From contig JAJRVI010000070.1 in NCBI GenBank assembly GCA_024277405.1, positions 1 through 10,514 of the forward strand: a stretch of 10,514 nt of DNA. Reading direction: 5' to 3'. This document shows positions 1 to 6,168 of this stretch, piece by piece. The stretch is from Fidelibacterota bacterium. Its GTDB lineage: Bacteria > Bipolaricaulota > Bipolaricaulia > Bipolaricaulales > Bipolaricaulaceae. A model generated the notes under the pieces. That model searched no databases. It was not told where the DNA came from and was given only the letters and a program-made list of their open reading frames with translations. Position numbers and translations under genes: made by a program. The stretch's first letter is position 1. Each line of letters starts with the position of its first letter.

Positions 1-1
1 C

Positions 2-1819
2 CGTAATGTGCAGAAGCCCACGCTGGTCATCGCCCACAACAAGACCCTCACCGCCCAGCTCTACAACGAGTTCAAGGAGCTCTTCCCCCACAACGCCGTG
101 CACTACTTCGTTTCCTACTATGACTACTACCAGCCCGAGGCCTACATCCCCGAGACCGATACCTACATCGAGAAGGACGCCTCCATCAACGAGGAGATCG
201 ACCGCCTGCGGCATGCGGCCACATCGGCCCTCTTGGAGCGGCGCGACGTGATCATCGTCGCTTCGGTCTCCTGCATCTACGGTTTGGGGTCCCCCGAGAC
301 GTACGCGGGGAGGTCGTTGGTGTTGGAGGTGGGGCGGGAGTACGACCTGGACGAGGTCCTGAGGCAGCTAGTCCTCATGCAGTACCGCCGCAACGAGATC
401 GCCTTCGAGCGGGCCACCTTCCGCCTGCGGGGGGACGTCCTCGAGCTCATCCCCTCCTCCGGGGAGGAGGCCCTGCGGATCGAGTTCTTCGGGGACGAGG
501 TGGAGCGGATCTCCGTGATCGATCCCTTAACGGGCGACCACATCGCCGACCGGGAGCGGGTCGTCATCCCCCCGGCGAGCCACTACGTGGCCCCGGAGGA
601 GCGCCTGCGGCGGGCGATCCAGGGGATCGAGGAGGAGCTGGAGGAGCGCCTGGCGGAGCTCCGCGCCCAGGGGAAGCTCCTCGAGGCCCAGAGGCTGGAG
701 CAGCGCACCCGCTACGACCTGGAGATGCTGCGGGAGATGGGGTGGTGCCCGGGTATCGAGAACTACTCCCGCCACCTCGATGGCCGCGCGCCCGGCGAGC
801 CCCCCTGGACCCTCCTCGATTACTTCCCCCCGGACTTCCTCGTGGTGATCGACGAGTCCCACATGACGGTCCCCCAGCTCCGGGGAATGTATCACGGGGA
901 CCGCTCCCGCAAGGAGACCCTGGTGGAGTACGGGTTCCGCCTCCCCTCGGCCCTGGACAACCGCCCCCTCACCTTCGAGGAGTTCGAGGCCCGGGTGAAG
1001 CAGGTAATCTTCATGTCCGCCACCCCCGGGCCCTACGAGCGGGCGGTCTCCCAGAAGATCGTGGAGCAGATCGTGCGGCCCACCGGGCTCGTGGACCCCG
1101 AGGTGGTGGTCCACCCCACGAAGGGACAGATAGACCATCTGATCGGGGAGCTCAAGAAGGTCATCGCCCGGGGGGAGCGGGCCCTGGTCACCACCCTCAC
1201 CAAGCGCATGGCGGAGGACCTCTCCGAGTACCTCCTCGAGGCCGGGATCCGCGCACGGTACCTGCACTCGGAGATCGAGACCCTGGAGCGGGTGGAGATC
1301 CTGCGGGACCTGCGTCTTGGGAAGTTCGACGTGTTGGTGGGGGTGAACCTGTTGCGGGAGGGGCTCGACCTCCCCGAGGTATCGCTGGTGGCGATCCTGG
1401 ACGCCGACAAGGAGGGCTTCCTGCGGTCGGCCACCTCCCTCATCCAGACCATCGGCCGCGCGGCGCGGAACGTACGCGGCAAGGTGATCCTGTACGCCGA
1501 TGAGCTCACCGACTCCATCAGGGAGGCCATCGCGGAGACCAACCGCCGCCGGAGGATACAGCTCGAGTACAACGCGAAGCACGGGATCACCCCGGAGACA
1601 GTGAGGAAGGCGGTCTACGACCACCTGGCGGAGGAGATCTACGGACAGAAGGCCCCGGCATTCCGGGTACCCAAGGAGCCGGAGAAGCTCCCCCGGGAGG
1701 AGCTCGTGCGCACGATCAAGGAGCTGGAGAAGGAGATGCGGGCCGCGGCGGAGAGGCTCGAGTTCGAGCTCGCCGCGGCCCTCAGGGACAAGATCCGCGA
1801 GCTCCGGCGCCTCCTCTAA
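2..1819 (+). CDS. uvrB: UvrABC system protein B (excinuclease helicase subunit), 5' end outside window
   Basis: UvrB is the damage-verification subunit of nucleotide excision repair. UvrA loads it on DNA, and it then recruits UvrC for incision. The reading frame is open to the left edge; an in-frame GTG at 8 is not the true start because conserved UvrB sequence (LVIAHNKTLTAQL) follows at once. About 55-65 N-terminal residues, including the Walker A loop, lie outside. Visible in order: the beta-hairpin region YYDYYQPEAYIP (about 116-151), helicase motif II DESH (851-862), motif III MSATPGPYE (about 1013-1039), motif V (VGVNLLREGLDLPE, about 1337-1378), motif VI QTIGRAARN (1445-1471), and a C-terminal UVR domain rich in Glu and Arg (about 1700-1816) that binds UvrC. 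The 3' end is complete and the fragment is otherwise intact. Its stop overlaps by 4 bp the stop of the convergent SLH gene. Confidence 0.97.
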   Translation, partial: RNVQKPTLVIAHNKTLTAQLYNEFKELFPHNAVHYFVSYYDYYQPEAYIPETDTYIEKDASINEEIDRLRHAATSALLERRDVIIVASVSCIYGLGSPETYAGRSLVLEVGREYDLDEVLRQLVLMQYRRNEIAFERATFRLRGDVLELIPSSGEEALRIEFFGDEVERISVIDPLTGDHIADRERVVIPPASHYVAPEERLRRAIQGIEEELEERLAELRAQGKLLEAQRLEQRTRYDLEMLREMGWCPGIENYSRHLDGRAPGEPPWTLLDYFPPDFLVVIDESHMTVPQLRGMYHGDRSRKETLVEYGFRLPSALDNRPLTFEEFEARVKQVIFMSATPGPYERAVSQKIVEQIVRPTGLVDPEVVVHPTKGQIDHLIGELKKVIARGERALVTTLTKRMAEDLSEYLLEAGIRARYLHSEIETLERVEILRDLRLGKFDVLVGVNLLREGLDLPEVSLVAILDADKEGFLRSATSLIQTIGRAARNVRGKVILYADELTDSIREAIAETNRRRRIQLEYNAKHGITPETVRKAVYDHLAEEIYGQKAPAFRVPKEPEKLPREELVRTIKELEKEMRAAAERLEFELAAALRDKIRELRRLL

Positions 1820-2355
1820 CCCAGGAAATAGAGGGCCAGCGCGGCCAGGGAGAGGACGACCCCCGTGATCCCCACGATCAGGGCGAGCTGGGTCTTCCCG
1901 GCGAGCCCCTGGACCTGGGCCGGTCCCTGCTGCTCGAGCTTGCTCACCCGGGCGCTCAGGGAGCCCACGGTGTTCTTAAGGCTCTCGAGTTCGCGGACCA
2001 CCTGAACGATGTCCTGTTCTACCTGACGGATGCGCCCCTCGAGGGAGGTGATCTTCTGGGTGAGGCCCTGGACGTCCACCGCCGGCTTCTTCCCCTCCAG
2101 GTACTGGACCGCCCGGGCGATCCACGTGGCCCCGGCTCCCCTGGTCAGGGGGTCATCGGCGCGGAACGTCCCGCTCGGGTCCACGGTGATGATGCCCCGC
2201 TCGAGGAGGTACTTGACGTACTGATAAGCGGGATGGCTGGGGAGGAGGTCCTGGAACACCCCCCCGCCGCCCCCGCCGGCGATCCCCGGGGGGAAGCCGA
2301 TCATCCCCCACACCGCAGCCACCGTTACCGCGAGGACAAAGATCTTCGTTCTCAT
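1816..2355 (-). CDS. Exported SLH-domain protein with coiled coil and C-terminal membrane anchor
   Basis: A 179-residue protein whose architecture suggests a periplasmic spacer between cell wall and outer layer. Residues 1-26 look like a signal peptide (MRTKIF basic start, then a hydrophobic core), followed by a run of glycines (about 28-32). Residues 34-87 are one S-layer homology motif (FQDL, HPAY, RGII, GTFR, then PLTR and IARAVQYL). Residues 97-143 form heptad-like coiled coil (ITSLEGRI, LESLKNTV, LSARVSKLE). Residues 157-178 are a hydrophobic helix at the very C-terminus. This order resembles Omp-alpha of Thermotoga, where the SLH domain contacts peptidoglycan and the C-terminal segment sits in the outer membrane, although the rod here is far shorter. 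The ATG at 2355 is preferred over an in-frame GTG at 2373 because the AGGGGAGGGG ribosome-binding site lies between them. Specific function is unknown; single-SLH envelope proteins are diverse. Confidence 0.8.
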   Translation of the reverse strand: MRTKIFVLAVTVAAVWGMIGFPPGIAGGGGGGVFQDLLPSHPAYQYVKYLLERGIITVDPSGTFRADDPLTRGAGATWIARAVQYLEGKKPAVDVQGLTQKITSLEGRIRQVEQDIVQVVRELESLKNTVGSLSARVSKLEQQGPAQVQGLAGKTQLALIVGITGVVLSLAALALYFLG

Positions 2356-2369
2356 CCCCTCCCCTTTCT

Positions 2370-2420
2370 CCACAGAAGCTTGTAATGGATGTTACAGAAG
2401 GAATGCGCCCTTTTCTGTGG
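2370..2420. promoter_or_regulatory. Operator-like repeats in the divergent intergenic region
   Basis: The hexamer ACAGAA occurs at 2372-2377 and 2394-2399, exactly 22 bp apart (about two helical turns), and its complement TTCTGT at 2413-2418. The outer pair extends to a perfect 8-bp inverted repeat, CCACAGAA (2370-2377) with TTCTGTGG (2413-2420). The block sits just upstream of the SLH gene's ribosome-binding site and overlaps a possible minus-strand -10 box TAACAT (2389-2394), for which no good -35 is visible. A regulator site or mRNA leader hairpin for the SLH gene is possible; chance cannot be excluded. Confidence 0.35.
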
Positions 2421-2439
2421 CAAAACGGGCCATTTCCGG

Positions 2440-2458
2440 CGGACCTTTGTCCGTTTTT
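2440..2458 (+). other. Small hairpin followed by five T's
   Basis: CGGAC (2440-2444) and GTCCG (2449-2453) form a perfect 5-bp stem around CTTT, followed by TTTTT (2454-2458). It looks like a very short intrinsic terminator pointing toward the GTPase gene. No gene ends just upstream on this strand, so an attenuator or chance are the alternatives. The stem is short for real termination. Confidence 0.2.
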
Positions 2459-2490
2459 GGATCCCGACGCCGTGGCCCGAGGGCAAAGGG

Positions 2491-2496
2491 TAAAAT
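2491..2496 (+). promoter_or_regulatory. -10-like box for the GTPase gene (short or leaderless start)
   Basis: TAAAAT (5 of 6 matches to TATAAT) ends 8 bp before the ATG at 2505 in an otherwise GC-rich stretch. No -35 match is seen 16-18 bp upstream. If used, transcription would begin on or within a few bases of the start codon, giving a leaderless or near-leaderless mRNA. The AGGGG next to the ATG is only one base away, too close for a normal ribosome-binding site. Confidence 0.45.
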
Positions 2497-2504
2497 AAAG
2501 GGGT

Positions 2505-3494
2505 ATGCCGGCCAATCTGACCCCGGAGTTCCTGGAAGCGCGGGAGCGGTTCCGCAAGGCCAAGACCGACGAGGAGCGGCTGGATGCCCTCATGGAGATG
2601 CTCGCCACCATCCCCAAGCACAAGGGGACGGAGAAGATGCGGGCCGATATCAAGCGCCGCATCGCCAAGCTCAAGGAGAAACAGGAACAGCGCCGCCGCT
2701 CCGGGGGACGGTCCGGCCCGAGCTACCACGTGGAACGGGAGGGGGCGGCCCAGATGGTCCTCGTGGGCCCCCCGAACACCGGCAAGTCCTCCCTGCTGGC
2801 GCTCCTAACCAACGCCAACCCCGAGATCGCCCCCTACCCCATGTCCACCTTCCGGCCGTGCCCGGGGATGATGGAATACGAGGACATCCAGATCCAGCTG
2901 GTGGACCTTCCCCCCCTCACCCGGGAGTACACCGAGGGCTGGGTCTTCAGCCTGGTCCGCGCCGCCGACGGGGCGGTCTTCTGCGTGGACCTCTCCCTGG
3001 ACGACTGGAGGGGGGCGGCCGAGGAGGCCCTGGAGCTACTGCGGGAACGCCACATCGTCCTGGGCAAGGGCCCCACCCGCCAGTTGGACTGGCGCACCGT
3101 GGAGCTCCGCACCCTGGCCCTGGGGACGAAGATCGACCTCGCCTCCGGTAAGGCCGAGGATTTCCGGGAGTGGGCGGCGGAGCGGTTCTTCTCCACGGGA
3201 CTCGTCTCCCTGGAGACATTCGAGGGGGTGGAGGAGGTCCGGGCGCTCATCTTCAGGGCCGCGGGGATCGTGCGGGTTTACACCAAGAAGCCCGGGCACC
3301 CCCCGGACATGGAGCAACCCTACACCCTGCGGGAGGGGGCGACGATCCTCGACGTGGTGGAACACATCCACAAGGAGTTCGTGGAGCGGCTGAAATACGT
3401 GCGCCTGTGGGGCTCCGGGAAGTTCGACGGCCAGCACGCGCCGCTTGACCACGTGGTCCAAGACGGGGATATCGTGGAGATCCACACCCACTGA
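2505..3494 (+). CDS. DRG/OBG-type GTPase with C-terminal TGS domain
   Basis: A 329-residue P-loop GTPase of the TRAFAC class, resembling the DRG branch of the OBG family; related proteins bind ribosomes or RNA. Residues 1-70 are a charged helical region rich in Lys, Arg and Glu. The G domain follows: G1 GPPNTGKS (88-95), a G2-like segment APYPMSTFRP (109-118), G3 DLPP (134-137, where Pro replaces the usual Gly), and G4-like TKID (208-211, where Thr replaces the usual Asn). G5 is not obvious. Residues about 255-329 are a TGS domain with DRG-style motifs (IRVYTKKPG-like start, LWGSGKFDGQ, LDHVVQDGDIVEI). The start at 2505 has no well-spaced Shine-Dalgarno but lies 8 bp after a TAAAAT box. The gene stands alone: the next gene has its own ribosome-binding site after a 71-bp gap. 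The family is clear, but the cellular target is not known from sequence. Confidence 0.85.
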   Translation: MPANLTPEFLEARERFRKAKTDEERLDALMEMLATIPKHKGTEKMRADIKRRIAKLKEKQEQRRRSGGRSGPSYHVEREGAAQMVLVGPPNTGKSSLLALLTNANPEIAPYPMSTFRPCPGMMEYEDIQIQLVDLPPLTREYTEGWVFSLVRAADGAVFCVDLSLDDWRGAAEEALELLRERHIVLGKGPTRQLDWRTVELRTLALGTKIDLASGKAEDFREWAAERFFSTGLVSLETFEGVEEVRALIFRAAGIVRVYTKKPGHPPDMEQPYTLREGATILDVVEHIHKEFVERLKYVRLWGSGKFDGQHAPLDHVVQDGDIVEIHTH

Positions 3495-3506
3495 GCCTCC
3501 CCTGAT

Positions 3507-3536
3507 TTGCCATTTTCCCTCTCGAAACGCCAAACT
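3507..3536 (+). promoter_or_regulatory. Weak candidate promoter upstream of the U32-like gene
   Basis: TTGCCA (3507-3512, 5 of 6 to the -35 consensus) is followed after 18 bp by CAAACT (3531-3536), only 3 of 6 to the -10 consensus. The 71-bp gap after the GTPase gene shows no terminator. The gene itself has a strong Shine-Dalgarno AAAGGAGGG at 3554-3562, so it could equally be transcribed by read-through. Confidence 0.25.
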
Positions 3537-3565
3537 GGTACCACTCGGCGGACAAAGGAGGGAGC

Positions 3566-4516
3566 ATGGACCAACGTGAGGTGAAGGAGATCCTGGGGAA
3601 ACACGGGCTCCCCGGCGAGGACGCGTACGATCTCCCCGAGAGCCCCCATCGCTTCCCCGACGGCGCCCAGTACCGCATGGAGATCTCGGGGGTGGAGCGG
3701 CCCGAGGTCCTGGAGGCGGTGATCGCCGAGGCCCAGAGGAGGAAGCTCCCAGTGCACCGCGTGATCGCCACGGTGATGGGGGCGACGCTCCTGGACCGCG
3801 CGGAGCTCCGGGATTTCGCCCGGATCGCCGCCGACGCCAAGGTGGAGGTGATCATCACCCCCGGCCCCCGCTCGGGTTGGGACACGGGGAGGCAACTCGT
3901 CACCCCGGAAGGGGGTCTATCGGGCCTCAGGTTCCGGGGGGCGGACCAGCTTCGGTACGTCGTCTCCGATGTCCTCCGGGCCGTGGAGTTGTGGTTCCGG
4001 GGATTCCTCGTCCTGGACGAGGGGCTCCTGTGGCTGCTATCCCGCATGAGGGAGGAGGGGGATCTCCCGAAGAACGTGGTGTTCAAGGTCTCCATCTTCG
4101 CCGGTCACGGGAACCCCGCCGGGGCGAGGGTGCTGGAGATGCTGGGTGCCAACACCTTCAACCCCCTCGGCGACCTCTCCCTCCCCCAACTCGCCGCCAT
4201 CCGCAGGGCGGTGCGGATGCCCCTCGACCTCCACATCTACCTCACCGACTCCTTCGGTGGCTTCAATCGCTTCTACGATGGCCCGGGGATGGTGCGGGTC
4301 TGTTCCCCCTGTTACTTCAAGATGGAGCCCGGGCCGGCGTGCGTGGTGGGCCCCGGGGCGCTGTACAAGCCGTGGGTCCCGGCGAAGACCCTGGCCGACT
4401 GGGGCCGGGAGAAGGTGAAGTTCGCCGCCATCCTCCACGAGCTCATCCAGGAGTCGTATCCCGGCGCGGCCCTCTCCGATTGGGGCCCCCGGGACCTCGC
4501 GGTCCCGGAGGTGTGA
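3566..4516 (+). CDS. Conserved U32-like (TIM-barrel type) protein of uncertain function
   Basis: A 316-residue protein whose conserved blocks resemble a family usually labelled 'peptidase U32-like' or hypothetical in anaerobic bacteria; I recognise the type from memory, not from a search. Typical blocks are YDLPESPHRFPDGAQYR (21-37), RVIATVMGATLL (65-76), VIITPGPRSGWDTGRQ (95-110), FRGFLVLDEGLLWLL (144-158), KVSIFAGHGNPAGARVLE (174-191), IYLTDSFGGFNRFYDGP (224-240) and a Cys pair C246-S-P-C249. Alternating beta-strand and helix segments ending in charged loops fit a barrel. There is no signal peptide or membrane segment, so it is probably cytoplasmic. True U32 peptidases are linked to collagen degradation or, as for UbiU/V and RlhA, to Fe-S hydroxylation chemistry; neither role can be assigned here. 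The start ATG follows AAAGGAGGG at 3554-3562. The last 74 bp overlap the convergent nucleotidyltransferase gene. Confidence 0.6.
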   Translation: MDQREVKEILGKHGLPGEDAYDLPESPHRFPDGAQYRMEISGVERPEVLEAVIAEAQRRKLPVHRVIATVMGATLLDRAELRDFARIAADAKVEVIITPGPRSGWDTGRQLVTPEGGLSGLRFRGADQLRYVVSDVLRAVELWFRGFLVLDEGLLWLLSRMREEGDLPKNVVFKVSIFAGHGNPAGARVLEMLGANTFNPLGDLSLPQLAAIRRAVRMPLDLHIYLTDSFGGFNRFYDGPGMVRVCSPCYFKMEPGPACVVGPGALYKPWVPAKTLADWGREKVKFAAILHELIQESYPGAALSDWGPRDLAVPEV

Positions 4517-5963
4517 GCCGGGCTCGGTCCGAGCCGCCCCGCCGTTCCTCCCACAGGGCGGCCGCGTACCGGAGCGCCTCGTCCCGGGAGGCGATCTCCC
4601 CGGCGAGGATGCGCTCGTGTACCCGGTCCAGGATCTCCCCGAGGACGGGCCCCCGGGGGATCCCCATGGCGAGGAGGTCGTGGCCGTTGATGAGGGCACG
4701 GGCGAAGCGGAGCCCGTGGACGCGCCGCAGATGCAGGAGCAGCCGGACCGTCTCCGCGAGCACGGGGAGCCACGCCGACGCTCGGTGTCCCGAGGCCTCG
4801 GCGTCACAGATCAGGAGACGCAGGAGGTCCGCGTAAGGGGGGAAACGACGCGGGAGGTCCTCGAGGGGGTATTCCTCCCGCTCCCCGGTCGTCACGAGGA
4901 GCACCTGTTTGCCTCGGCCCATCTGGGGAAGCCGGGCGACACGCATGTGTTCCCGCACGAGGAACAGGACGCGCTCGATCTCGCGGTTCGAGAAGCGGAG
5001 GCGCTTCATGGCCTCCTCCGTGATCCTCAGGCCGATGGCCTCGTGGCCTCCCATGTGTTCCCCCCGCGCCCTCTCGAGGGCCCTCGGTTTGCCCACGTCG
5101 TGGAACAGCACCCCCAGCTTCACGATGTAGGAGAACCCGAGGGCATCCGCCACCTCCAGGGCGAGGATGGTGTGAGTGAAGACGTCCCCCTCGGGGTGGT
5201 AGTTCTCCGGCTGGGGGACGCCCTTCAGCGCCGCTATCTCGGGGAGCACCTCCGGGAGCAGGCCCAGCTCGTCCAGGAGACGGAAGCCGCGGGAAGCCCG
5301 GCGGGTATCGAGGATGCGCACGAGCTCATCCCGGATCCGTTCCCAGGCGATCCGCGTGATCTCACGGGCGTTCTCCCGTATCGCGGCCCGGGTGTGGCGT
5401 TCGATCTCGAACCCGAGCTGGCACGCGAACCGCACCGCCCGCAGCATCCGCAGGTAATCCTCGGAGAAGCGGGCGCGGGGGTCGCCGATGGTGCGGATGA
5501 GCCCGGCCTCGATATCGGCGATCCCGCCCACGAGGTCGATCACCTCGCCATCGGGGCGGGCGGCGAGCCCGTTCACGGTGAAATCCCGGCGCCGCAGGTC
5601 ATCCTCCAGGCTCGCCCACGCGACCGCGTCCGGACGGCGTCCATCGGAATAACCCCGTTCTGTGCGGAAAGTGGCCACCTCGTAACGGTGACCGTCCGGG
5701 GCCACCACGATCACCACCCCGAACGCCTCCCCCACCGTGAGCACCGGCCGGTCGCGGAAGAGCCGCTTGATCTCGTCCGGGGGCGCGGAGGTGGCGATAT
5801 CCACGTCGTGGGGGGAGAAGTCCCGCCCCTCGAGCTGAGCGATGACCCCGTCGCGCACCACCCCGCCCACGAGGACAGCCTCGTGTCCGGCCCCGGTCAG
5901 CCGCCGCAGGATTTCCCCCACGAACGGGTGCCGCGCCAGGATCTCGTCCATCGGGATCCGCAT
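4443..5963 (-). CDS. CCA tRNA nucleotidyltransferase / poly(A) polymerase family with HD domain
   Basis: A 506-residue class II nucleotidyltransferase that probably adds or repairs the CCA end of tRNAs, or in lineages with split enzymes only part of it. Visible: GGVVRD (33-38) before the metal-binding Asp pair in HDVDIATSA (D53, D55); RRRDFTVNGLA (124-134); motif D EDYLR (168-172), which selects nucleotides; the RNA-binding helices LRAVRFACQLGFEIE (174-188); and an HD phosphohydrolase domain with H264 and FHDVGKP (287-293), then GHEAIG (306-311). The HD pair is typical of enzymes with 2',3'-cyclic phosphodiesterase or phosphatase activity. The start ATG at 5963 lies 8 bp after a TAAGCT box; an in-frame ATG at 5951 is an alternative. 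The C-terminal tail from about residue 475 is a Gly/Pro/Arg-rich stretch, and its last ~24 codons are antisense to the U32-like gene, so it looks like an extension past a lost stop. The distinction between CCA-adding and poly(A) activity is not resolved. Confidence 0.88.
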   Translation of the reverse strand: MRIPMDEILARHPFVGEILRRLTGAGHEAVLVGGVVRDGVIAQLEGRDFSPHDVDIATSAPPDEIKRLFRDRPVLTVGEAFGVVIVVAPDGHRYEVATFRTERGYSDGRRPDAVAWASLEDDLRRRDFTVNGLAARPDGEVIDLVGGIADIEAGLIRTIGDPRARFSEDYLRMLRAVRFACQLGFEIERHTRAAIRENAREITRIAWERIRDELVRILDTRRASRGFRLLDELGLLPEVLPEIAALKGVPQPENYHPEGDVFTHTILALEVADALGFSYIVKLGVLFHDVGKPRALERARGEHMGGHEAIGLRITEEAMKRLRFSNREIERVLFLVREHMRVARLPQMGRGKQVLLVTTGEREEYPLEDLPRRFPPYADLLRLLICDAEASGHRASAWLPVLAETVRLLLHLRRVHGLRFARALINGHDLLAMGIPRGPVLGEILDRVHERILAGEIASRDEALRYAAALWEERRGGSDRARLTPPGPRGPGGPNRRGPRRDTTPG

Positions 5964-5971
5964 GTCCCCCG

Positions 5972-5999
5972 AGCTTACAATCCCCTTTGCCGATGTGAA
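5972..5999 (-). promoter_or_regulatory. Promoter of the nucleotidyltransferase gene, nearly leaderless
   Basis: On the minus strand TTCACA (5994-5999, 5 of 6 to the -35 consensus) is followed by a 16-bp spacer and TAAGCT (5972-5977, fitting TANNNT). The -10 box ends 8 bp before the ATG at 5963, the same distance as at the GTPase gene. The intervening bases include GGGGG, which sits close to the ATG for a Shine-Dalgarno. Transcription would start at or just before the start codon. Confidence 0.45.
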
Positions 6000-6011
6000 A
6001 GGAACCCTGCG

Positions 6012-6135
6012 GCCCTAGGGCAAGGTGGTCCGGGGACGAAACGCGGCGTCGGGGGGCGCCCGTGGCGGGCGCGGGCGATGTCGTCGGCCGTGTCCCCCGG
6101 TCCCCTCCCCCGCGTGATCCCGGTAGCCCACCGGG
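6012..6135. other. GC-rich segment with nested hairpins between the nucleotidyltransferase gene and pseudogene
   Basis: No plausible gene is seen in 5964-6168. It contains a perfect palindrome GCCCTAGGGC (6012-6021) and a nested set of pairings: 6027-6037 with 6092-6103 (imperfect), 6041-6047 with 6087-6093 (one G-U), 6047-6051 with 6076-6080 (one G-U), and a perfect 7-bp stem GCGCCCG/CGGGCGC (6056-6062 with 6066-6072). A separate perfect hairpin, CCCGGT with ACCGGG, is at 6119-6135. None is followed by a T-run, so they are not standard terminators. They may be a structured leader or small RNA, or simply the result of high GC content. Confidence 0.3.
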
Positions 6136-6168
6136 CGAGGAGATGTATTCGGAATGAGGAGGTTCTGT

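Noticed and set aside
2..60. uvrB lacking its Walker A motif as a possible defective gene
   Set aside because: The frame is open to the window edge, so the missing N-terminus is cut off by the window rather than lost.
527..1624. Long minus-strand open frame (365 codons) opposite uvrB
   Set aside because: It lies wholly antisense to clearly conserved UvrB motifs; long mirror frames are expected in high-GC coding DNA, and the translation is a Gly/Leu/Val/Pro-biased shadow.
3549..3558. CGGACAAAGG shared with the minus strand at 2444-2453
   Set aside because: Only a 10-bp match; one copy runs into a Shine-Dalgarno and the other forms part of a hairpin. Probably chance.
6027..6103. Possible tRNA because of its ~77-nt length
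   Set aside because: No T-loop, no anticodon arm of the right geometry and no CCA end; the pairings form one nested rod rather than a cloverleaf.
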